Shown here one piece after another: positions 56,545 through 64,000 of a stretch of 64,000 nucleotides of DNA. Location of the stretch: assembly GCA_039707465.1 (NCBI GenBank), contig CM077643.1:43658105-43722104 (forward strand), in the 5' to 3' direction. This stretch comes from Rhabdophis nuchalis. Lineage: Eukaryota > Chordata > Lepidosauria > Squamata > Natricidae. The position numbers and the translations under genes are program-made. The notes below the pieces were generated by a model, which had not been told where the DNA came from, ran no database searches, and saw nothing but the letters and a program-made list of their open reading frames with translations. Position 1 is the first letter of the stretch. Each line of letters begins with the position of its first letter.

Positions 56545-57100
56545 ACTAGACTCAGCAGCTGTGACATAATTTTGGTGTTTAGCTTTAGCATGCTGATGAT
56601 AGGGTGAAGATTAGATTTGCAAAAATCATGTGCTCTGTTGTTTAATATTAGGAAATGGTTTCTTTTTTACAGTCAAACTATGAAAGTAAAGTATTTGGGG
56701 AAGGGGAACTTGTCATGCCTCATTCCCCATCCTGACCCCCTTGGATGCTTTTTACATCGCATGCTATCAGCTGTAGCACTAAGGAAGAAATGCTTCTCTT
56801 TCTAGCCAGGCATCCAGTGTTAATTCCTTTGAAACAGTTGTCGGGATTAACAGAATTCTTCCCATAGTTCTTATTCCTCCTTCTGCTTCCCCTCCCTTAA
56901 ACATGCAGCTGGGAAGGGAGAAGGATCTGCTTGCTTTGCACTTAAACAAAAGAGGGAGAGGGAGAGAGAGAGGGGAAAAAATAGAAGTTAAATTGCACAA
57001 ATTCTACATAGCTGGAAAAAAAATTGCAAGTGCGCTATGATATTCTGTGGGCAACAATGCAGTATAATATTGAAATTTGAAAGAGGTGCCTTGGTGGACA
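56545..57100. other. ATL1 intron 1, no recognised feature
   Basis: Unique-looking sequence with a GA-rich patch near 56945-56975. Confidence 0.5.
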
Positions 57101-57109
57101 GTATGAATA

Positions 57110-57501
57110 CAGATAGCCCTCAACTAACAACTACAATTGCGCCCCAAATTTCTGTTGCTAAATGAGATCTTTGTTAAATGAGTTTTGCCCCATTTTACGA
57201 ACTTGCTTGCCACAATTGTTAAGTGAATCGCTGCAGAGATTAAGTTAGTAACAAGCTTATTAAGTGAATCTGGCTTCCCCATTGACGTTGCTAGTCAGAA
57301 GGTCGCAAAAGTTGGTCACGTGACCTGGAGACACTGACACCGTCATAAATATGAGTTAGCTACCAAGCATCTGAATTTTGATCATGTGACTGTGGAGATG
57401 CAATCATATGTGTGAAAAAAATGGTGATAAATCATTTTTTTCAGTATTGTTATAACTTTGAATGGTCACTAAACCAGCTGTTGTAACTCAAGGACTACCT
57501 G
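57110..57501 (+). mobile_element. TA-flanked MITE, complete
   Basis: The ends CAGATAGCCCTCAACTAAC and CTCAAGGACTACCTG, TA on each side, and an uninterrupted interior of 392 bp. It lies in ATL1 intron 1. Confidence 0.85.
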
Positions 57502-57779
57502 TAAAAAGCTCTTCACTCCAGTGCCTTGTTTCCAACCACAGGAATCCATTTTCTTCAGAGAGAGGCGTTTTATCAGTATATGACTTCCAGGTTATGGTAT
57601 TATTAGCTATATTGGTTGGAAAATGGAGATTCCATTTTCAACCAGTGTTTTTCTCTTAAACAATTCTGAAATGCAAGCTAGTTAATATGCCCACTGTTAT
57701 GTAGTATGTATGTTTGTCTAAGATCCTGTGGGACTTCCAGATCCACACAAACAGGTACTGCCCAGTAAGCCAGTTATTG

Positions 57780-58025
57780 TGGTAGTATCTTTTCTGCTTG
57801 GCCGGCCTAGGTTAGTCTCTCTCTATGGGGTTTTAGCTGTTTAAGTGGGAATTTTAGTATGTAAATGGGTATTTTAGCACAGGCATCGTTTAATTTGTTT
57901 TTAATATGTCTGTATATTTATTGTATATTTATTGTTTTAGTTTCCCTGTGCACCGCTCCGAGTCCCTATGGGGAGAGGGAGCGGTCAAGAAATTAAATTA
58001 TTATTATTATTATTATTATTATTAG
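57780..58025 (+). mobile_element. L2-like LINE 3' tail with (TTA)n
   Basis: The last codons (LFCLAGLG-like, broken), the 3' UTR, the terminal motif CACCGCTCCGAGTCCCTATG and a (TTA)n run at 57998-58023. It abuts a different LINE remnant on its right. Confidence 0.8.
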
Positions 58026-58310
58026 TAGATCAGAACAAGGAGACAATGTTAATGATAGATGCAATAGTGCCAAGTGACAGCAATATCAAGAAGAAGGCGT
58101 ATGAGAAGCTAGAGAAGTACTGGGGCTTAAAAGAAGGAACTAGAAAGGATGTGAAAAATAAAGGCCAAAGTGATCCCAGTGGTGGTAGGAGCATTCAGGG
58201 CTGTGACTCCTAAATTAGGAGAGTGATTCCAACAGATCACAGGATCTGAAATCCCTGTCCAGAAGACTGCAGTGTTACGAACAGCTAAGATACTGTTAGC
58301 CATACATCTC
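58026..58310 (+). mobile_element. R4/Dong-like LINE C-terminal remnant
   Basis: Plus-strand frames with two breaks read (I)DAIVPSDSNIKKKAYEKLEK, then a VIPVVVGAFRAVTPKLGEW-like stretch, QQITGSEISVQKTAVL and TAKIL. I recognise this as the endonuclease-side C-terminus of R4/Dong-like site-specific LINEs, a family different from the L2-like copies around it. It is a dead fragment. The family name is from memory of the motif and should be checked. Confidence 0.55.
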
Positions 58311-58764
58311 AGCTAGATCCTGCCTTGCCCAAAGAAAATCCAGGCCAGAAACATAGATTAATATCTCTTTACTTATGCCTAAGCAAGGACAGGCGGCTCA
58401 TAGAAAAGAGGTAAGGAGCAACGTGGAATCACTTTCTATACAATTCAGACATATTGAGTTTTTGAATGAGTTTTTTCATAGGTTAGCATCATCATTCGAC
58501 TGATCCGTGATATAGCACTCATGCTCAGTAACTTTATATATACCATATAATACTTCATAGCATCCCGCAATATTCTTAGTTCGATTTGCAAGTTTCTAAG
58601 AGTTCAAGTACAGCCCTTGTCTTTAGCAGGTTTGACTTAATTCTTATCAGATTCCACATTCCTCATGGAGAATTTTCTTCATTACTTCAAAAAACTAGAA
58701 ACATTAATCAAAGACACTCCTAATTCCTGAAAACACTACTCAAAGAGCCCCCCCTTCTGCTCCC

Positions 58765-58845
58765 ATCAAATTCCTGTGCACCGCCCTGGGTCCATTTCGA
58801 TGGAGAAGACGCAGTATATAAATTGAAATAAATTAAAATTAAATT
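58765..58845 (+). mobile_element. LINE 3' tail remnant
   Basis: The terminal motif CTGTGCACCGCCCTGGGTCC, then an AGTATATAAATTG-type end, with no coding part left. Confidence 0.7.
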
Positions 58846-58899
58846 ACTGCATAGAACCCTACAACTCCCAGGCCTGGTAAGAGGATCCAAGATTGAGGA

Positions 58900-59251
58900 A
58901 ACGAACAAATTGTGTCCTGCAAACTCCACTCCCCTGTGGCTCCTCTTTTATTTCCTCTGGGAGGGGCCATTCACTGTCCACCTGTGGCTTTACTCCCAAG
59001 TCTGTTCTTTAGCTGTTCCCTTCGTCTGGCAGCTCTGTGCATGCGCACAGTGGGAACAGGCACCAGTTGTTCTTCTGTCTCACTGATGTCTGACTCTGAA
59101 GGCAGCTGATAACTGTTGGACAGTCCTGGCCCCCTCTCTGCCTCCGACACAGAGCTTTCCCCAGACTCCAGGACTGGCCCAGGTTCCTACCCAACCCTCC
59201 TCACTGTCCGACTCTGCTGCCAGCTCTGTTGGCCGCTGGCGAACCATAGCA
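58900..59251 (-). mobile_element. Second copy of the LTR-like element
   Basis: It aligns by eye over about 340 bp with 52910-53281 (shared CCTCTGGGAGG, TCCGACACAGAGC, CAGGACTGGCCCA and GCCGCTGG segments). On the minus strand it starts TGCTATGGTTCGCCAGCGGC. The left limit is unclear and may be masked by the LINE tail at 58765-58845. Confidence 0.5.
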
Positions 59252-59394
59252 ATGCATGCCCCTTTGAATTGTACAAAACAAAGGGCAGAAGACAGCATGT
59301 AAATAAGAGAACCACACCATATAATGGATATATATCACCCCAGATCACCCCGAGAAGTGAGATGGAAATTATTTTATATTGACTCCTACATATT

Positions 59395-59580
59395 TGTGCC
59401 TTTAAATCAACATTGACTCCTGGTGATTGTCTGATGGACACTTCCCTGTAGTTTTTTTCTTGGCAAGGTTTCTCAGAAGTGGTTTGAAATTCCTTCCTAG
59501 GGCTGAGACGGTTTGACTGGTTCAAGGTTGCCCAACTGGCTCCATGCCTACGGCAGGACTAGAACTCATAGCCCAAGGAC
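59395..59580 (-). mobile_element. SINE, reverse orientation
   Basis: TTGACTCCTGGTGATTGTCT, CAGAAGTGGTTTGAAATTCC, CTAGGGCTGAGACGG and GGCAGGACTAGAACTCATAG, the same family as 38870-39050. Confidence 0.65.
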
Positions 59581-59664
59581 ATACATACATACATACATAT
59601 TTAATTATCGTATGGCATTGTTGTCACATTGGCCAGCAGTCCACAATGCTATTGCACAGTACTA

Positions 59665-60424
59665 CCATATTTTTCAGAGTATAAGAAGCACCTTTTTCCC
59701 TCAAAAAAGGGTGAGAATCTGGGTACGTCTTATACACTGAATACAACATTGTTTGCCTCCCAAAACCTTGCTCCCTTTGCAAAAATGGCCACACATAGCC
59801 TTTAGGACAGGGGTCCCCAACCCCCGGTCCATGGACCGGTGCCGGTCCGTGGCTTGATAGGAACCGGGCCGCAGTGAGCGGCGCAACTTTTAGGAAGGGT
59901 CAGAGAGGAGGAGGAGGGAGGAGGGGGCAGCCCCCTGGGCAGAGTGCGTGCCAGGGGCGGGATGGCGCAGGCGCGGCCGCTCGCGCCGTTGGTGGCCCGA
60001 GAGGGGCAAGTGAGCCAACTCACCCCCCAGCACATGCATGCGACACCTGTTCCCCCTCCTCCCCGCTCCCCCTCTATGCCAGACAAGCCATGGCCACTGG
60101 TCCGCAGAATTTTTTTTAACATGAAGCCGGTCCCTGGTGCCAAAAAGGTTGGGGACCCCTGCTTTAGGAGGCTTGTAGAGTGCGCCTGGCAGCTGGGGAG
60201 GGCAAAAATAAGCCTTGTTTTTGCCCCCCCCAATCCCCAGGAGCACTACAAAACCTCCTAAAGGCTATGCATGCCCTTTTTTTGACAAAAAATGGGCATG
60301 TTTTTGTGAAAAACGGGCTGCTTTTGGGAGGTCTGCAGAGTCCAAAAACCTTTTGTTTAAATTTGCCTCTTCAAAATCTTGGTGCGTCTTATACGCCAGT
60401 GTGTCTTATACTCCAAAAATATGT
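59665..60424. mobile_element. TIR element with GTATAAGACGCACC ends, interrupted
   Basis: The ends ACCATATTTTTCAGAGTAT and the complement of TATACTCCAAAAATATG are inverted, and GCGTCTTATAC motifs sit just inside. A hAT element (59808-60161) interrupts it. The same family is seen truncated at 2671-3125. The superfamily is not certain. Confidence 0.7.
59808..60161. mobile_element. hAT (MER1/Charlie-like) nested element
   Basis: The ends CAGGGGTCCCCAACCCCCGG and AAAAAGGTTGGGGACCCCTG are flanked by a perfect CTTTAGGA duplication (59800-59807 and 60162-60169). Next to the ends, CATGGACCGGTGCCGGTCCG and CCGGTCCCTGG recall mammalian MER1-group elements. Confidence 0.88.
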
Positions 60425-60429
60425 TACTT

Positions 60430-61700
60430 TGGCTGCCAAAGTACCAGAACCTGCCAAGGTTTCACACTTCCCAAGATGTGCCACAGGTGGGTGAGTTGAC
60501 CTCACATCAGAAAGAAAAATAAGCAGTTCTTCCTGTAGTATCATCCAATGCCCCTCCCTCTCTGGAGCCACCTTGCAAATGGCTGCTGCAACCAGGAAGG
60601 TTCAGTTGACAGAAATTTGACTGCCTGCATGGCGTGCCAACTCATCTGTACCTATTTATCTACTCACATAGGACATGGTCTTGAACTGTTATTTGGACAG
60701 AAGCTGGCCAAAAGACAGGAGTTCACCCTGACAGGCTCGAACTGCCAGAGCAGAGATCATCTGCATGTCATTAAGCCATTGAGCCACTATGTCTCTTTGG
60801 AACTTGGGAAGATAACTATTCAGTGTTTAGATAGTTTTTCATTACACAGTAATCATTTATTAATATAGCTGCATGTAAGAGTCTTGTCCCTACAATATCC
60901 TAGTGCAGAGTTTTTAAAAATCCTTTTATCTACTGTATTTGCCTAGGATATATTATTTCAATGTAAACAACCGGACTGCATTTGCCAATTTTCCTTGTCT
61001 GGTAACATTTGATAGTCTCTTGTTTGGTTGGCATGATTCCCCAGCCAGAACAACGATGCTTCTTTATTTTATTTATCTGATCTGCCAATTTATAGGCAGT
61101 CTTCCTGAGCAAACCTGACGATATGGTGTTATATGATGAATTTTGTTTGCCTTCTGAAACAAATGTGGGGAAGTGGATTTTGTAGGAGAGAATCCAGAGG
61201 TAGAAGAGAGTGGCTGCCTCTTCATTTAGCTGCCAGATTTCCCTAGCAGCCATTGGTCTCAGGCCATTTAAATGGCTTCTTTCCTGCATCTGAAACAAAA
61301 AATTGATATCCCAAGGTCTCTTTCAGTGATGCAGAGTGTAATGTCTATTGTAGTGGTAGAAGCCAGGTAGAGAATAAAAGTGAAATCTTGGATCGCCAAC
61401 TTCTGAGTATCCTTCTAACTTTTAAATTACCCTAATGTAGCATGTAAGAGCAGAATATGACTAATGTAATGGAAAACTAGCAAGAGATATTATTAGACAG
61501 TAATATAATCTTTCATAAATAAAGTAAAATTCAGCTGCTAGTCTATTTCTGTAATTGTCAGAGGGAATTTTCTCTTTCCCTTGAGGCAGCCAATTGTTAG
61601 GAAGGCTTTAAACCTGTCTGGAGGATAGTGGCTAAGCATCTTTTCCTTCCCTCTGCTGCATCCTTTCTCCCTGCCGGCCCCCAATGCTCCTGTGACCTGA
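60430..61700. other. ATL1 intron 1, no recognised feature
   Basis: AT-rich sequence without a repeat that I can name; open frames are short and lack conserved motifs. Confidence 0.5.
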
Positions 61701-61711
61701 TATGTAAGAAC

Positions 61712-61829
61712 CAGTGGTGGGATTCAGCCAGTTTGCACCCCTTAGGGAAAACCGGTTTGGTGAACTGGTGGTTGGAAGAAATCATTAGGGCAGAGAACCG
61801 GTTGTTAAATAATTTGAATCCCACCACTG
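61712..61829. mobile_element. 118-bp hAT MITE in ATL1 intron 1
   Basis: CAGTGGTGGGATTCAG to TTTGAATCCCACCACTG, flanked by a perfect GTAAGAAC duplication (61704-61711 and 61830-61837). Confidence 0.9.
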
Positions 61830-62277
61830 GTAAGAACCCATGTTTGGTAAGTCAATGTACAGTTGTCAGGCTTGGAAGCCATCTTTGTATTGGGCCTCTA
61901 GCCTGCCACATATTCAAACATATGGAGTGTGGGAGATATGTAGCCATAATAACATTCCTTCTCAGAGAGTCAAGGTTGTTTTGTTCCTGCACCTGGACTG
62001 ACAGCGAGGGGAGGAATCTTCCTTCGTGACAGTAGCTGATTGGGGCATGTGATGGACATGTGGGTGCTGGGTCAGGGTCTTAAACTTTCAACTGGGTGGG
62101 GAAAACCTGGAAGTTTTCAGAATCACATGGCTTCTTTAATACATTTGAATTTTGAGGAACCTCTACCCTCAGATTCTTATTTGATGGAGAATGCTATTTG
62201 GAACCCTGACACATTAGCTTAAGCCTCTATGTAACCTCATTGGGATGTTGATCAGACAATGGTTGTCTTAAACACAG

Positions 62278-62525
62278 GTGGATTTTCGGAAAAAAGCTAT
62301 GAGTGGAGCTCAGAAGAGGAAGACTCTGGTGGGAAGGCCCACCCCGTACAAGTGCTCATTGTGAAGGATGATCACTCCTTTGAGCTGGACGAAGCTGCTC
62401 TCAACCGCATCTTGCTCTCCAAAGCTGTCTGTGATCGGGAGGTGGTGGCTGTGTCCGTGGCTGGGGCTTTTCGGAAGGGAAAATCATTCTTGATGGACTT
62501 CATGCTGAGATACATGCACAACATG
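62278..62525 (+). CDS. ATL1: ATL1 coding exon 2 (residues 12-94, G1/P-loop)
   Basis: This exon supplies the start of the atlastin GTPase domain. With exon 1 it continues in frame as [16 protein letters not shown], an acidic linker, then [20 protein letters not shown] and the G1/P-loop GAFRKGKS. Counting from the exon-1 Met, the P-loop is G74-S81, with R77 and the catalytic lysine K80 at the same numbers as in human atlastin-1. The exon ends after YMHNM at an ATG|GTAGGT donor in phase 0. The acceptor is AAACACAG|GT. There is no frameshift or stop in the 248 bp. Conservation of numbering suggests a functional gene; nearby repeats do not intrude on the exon. Confidence 0.95.
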
Positions 62526-63634
62526 GTAGGTTTGCACTGGCTGCTGTAGAGTGTATGGCCTCCTTCATGCTCAGGAACTTAGTACATTACGAGCAAGCCT
62601 GCAGATTGCAAATATATGGTATGTCTGATTTGCTTTTGATGCAATTAAGAAGATGTAATTAAGTAAAGTGCCCTTGAATACTAGATTTGACCCTTGAGAG
62701 ATGAATAATGAGAATGTCACAAGGGATAAGATGTGTTGTTGCAGGTAGGAAGTGGGATTCGTTTGCCAGAATCCACCCAAACTGGTAGCAAAACTTCATG
62801 TTGGGATTCCACATGTTGTGCAACTCAGGATACAGCACAGCTGTGTATGGCTATTTGTAGGTTTGCCCAGAAGTAATTGGTACATTAAGATTGGGAGAAC
62901 AATAACTTGCCTAAGTGTAGCCTGTGACTTAGTTTTGTAGATTTGCACCTGTGATTTCATAACAGAGAATTTCTTCAACCCTTTTACATACAAGTAGAGA
63001 TCATCCTCTGTAAGCTGATGTATCATTTCCTGACATGACCAGCCTGGTGGGGAAATCTGAAAATTCCAATTAAACTTTGTATTGCCTATTCGAAATATAA
63101 AATTTATGTTCTTCTGTAGTCAAATGCTTGATCCAAATTGAAATGAGTCATCTTACTTCTCATTCAAATGGGCAATCGCTGTAAGTGTCCAGCTGCTAGG
63201 TCAGTGATGGCAAACCTTTTAGACACAGGGTCCAAATTGCACACATGCCCAAACTGAAAGGTGCAGGTGAACGTGTGCACAAGCGCAAACATGAGTTTGT
63301 GCATGTGCAGACGTGTGGATGTGCACACGCGTGTGCGCAGCAGAGATCCAGAGGTGGGGCAGCGTGGCAAGAGTTAAGGTCTTTTTCTTTCGTGAGCTTC
63401 TGCTTCATTGTTTGCAGGGAAACAGAAACTCATGAAAGAAACGCCATGGAAATTTGACCTGGGCCGATAATGCACGTGCCAGCAGAGAGGGCTCTGCGTG
63501 CCACAGGTTATTTGGTAATAGTTTGGTTGCTAGCTGTTTGGGGACCACTAATAGTAGAAATAAGCTATTGGGATAAAGAAACATGATTTTTCCATGGCTC
63601 TAAGGATAATAACTTGCTTGCCCATACTTTGCAG
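62526..63634 (+). other. ATL1: ATL1 intron 2
   Basis: A 1,109-bp intron with GTAGGT donor and TTTGCAG acceptor. I recognise no coding sequence in it. At 63200-63480 there is CA/GT-rich, moderately repetitive sequence that looks like a decayed DNA element beginning near 'gatggcaaacctttt'. The assignment of that repeat is uncertain. Confidence 0.85.
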
Positions 63635-63769
63635 GAGTTGGTTGATTGGATTGGGGATTTTAATGAACCACTCACAGGATTTTCTTGGAGAGGTGGATCT
63701 GAACGGGAGACAACTGGCATCCAGATTTGGAGTGAAGTCTTCCTTGTGGACAAACCAGATGGGAACAAG
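63635..63769 (+). CDS. ATL1: ATL1 coding exon 3 (residues 95-139, switch I)
   Basis: This exon continues the GTPase domain after a 1.1-kb intron. The acceptor is CTTTGCAG at 63627-63634. The 45 codons read [29 protein letters not shown] and [16 protein letters not shown]. This is the atlastin switch-I/G2 segment, with R113 and T120 at the human positions. The donor is inferred as AAG|GTTGGC at 63769/63770, which is weak beyond the GT. Without splicing the frame meets TGA at 63785, so coding must end at or before this point. The G3 motif DTQG would be in the next exon, right of the window. The exon is well conserved and intact. Confidence 0.93.
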
Positions 63770-63814
63770 GTTGGCGATTTATTGTGAATATTAATAACCA
63801 CTGGCTGGTATCAA

Positions 63815-64000
63815 ACCAGCTGTGATATTTATTTATTTGTTTATTTATTTAATCAAATTTATATACCGCCCTATCTCCCTGATGGGACTCAGGGCGGTGC
63901 ACAGAGGAAATAAAAACACAATACATACAGTCACAATATAAAATAGAATTAAATTTAGTAAATCTGCGCTAAAAATGATTAAGAACTGTTTAAAAGCATT
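63815..64000 (-). mobile_element. L2-like LINE 3' end, running off the window
   Basis: The complement of the family's 3' terminus (a CACCGCCCTGAGTC-type motif followed by a GGCGGTATATAAAT-type tail) is seen at 63865-63905, with an AT-rich tail at 63820-63850. The body continues rightward past the window end on the minus strand. It sits in ATL1 intron 3. Confidence 0.8.

Noticed and set aside
62259..62549. ATL1 exon 2 as a complete small gene with its own ATG
   Set aside because: The upstream ATG lies in the intron before an AAACACAG acceptor, and the true N-terminus is the exon at 45708.

Overview
The window is vertebrate nuclear DNA, most likely from a squamate reptile and probably a snake. 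The evidence is many L2-like and CR1 LINE copies, tRNA-derived SINEs with BovB-like tails, many short hAT elements with 8-bp target duplications (including a SPIN-like one), and long compound microsatellites. There is no sign of bacterial or plasmid organisation. The species call is inference; the repeat and exon calls are read directly.

Two host genes lie head to head. On the minus strand, the first coding exon of MAP4K5 is at 17535-17642, with a spliced 5' UTR exon reaching 17802. Its promoter is probably the CpG island at 22085-22830. The rest of the gene would run off the left edge, and I found no further coding exon in 1-17534. On the plus strand, ATL1 (atlastin-1) starts inside a second CpG island (about 44985-46260). 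Its first three coding exons are 45708-45741, 62278-62525 and 63635-63769, giving residues 1-139 in one frame, with P-loop G74-S81 and switch-I residues R113 and T120. Intron 1 is 16.5 kb. The MAP4K5-ATL1 divergent arrangement is the known vertebrate order.

Most of the rest is transposon sequence. The centre (23.85-34.26 kb) is dominated by L2-like LINEs. One 2.25-kb 5'-truncated minus-strand copy is followed by an older minus-strand copy that is split by a 4.6-kb plus-strand copy. That inserted copy still carries an open frame of 1,100 codons with endonuclease and reverse transcriptase motifs. Other LINE copies sit at 1.2, 5.1-7.1, 8.2-9.7, 10, 12.8, 52-53.5, 54.7, 55.9 and 63.8 kb. Several can be placed in time because they interrupt a SPIN-like hAT, a TA-flanked MITE or a SINE, and hAT elements in turn interrupt CR1 and other DNA elements.

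The left part (1-17 kb) is MAP4K5 intron or further sequence with repeat islands. 17.8-22.3 kb is largely unique sequence, probably MAP4K5 intron 1. 34.3-45 kb is intergenic and rich in non-autonomous DNA transposons. 46-62 kb is ATL1 intron 1, with LINE tails, an LTR-like pair, palindromic elements and (TTA)n tracts. I found no CRISPR array, no rRNA gene and no functional tRNA gene.
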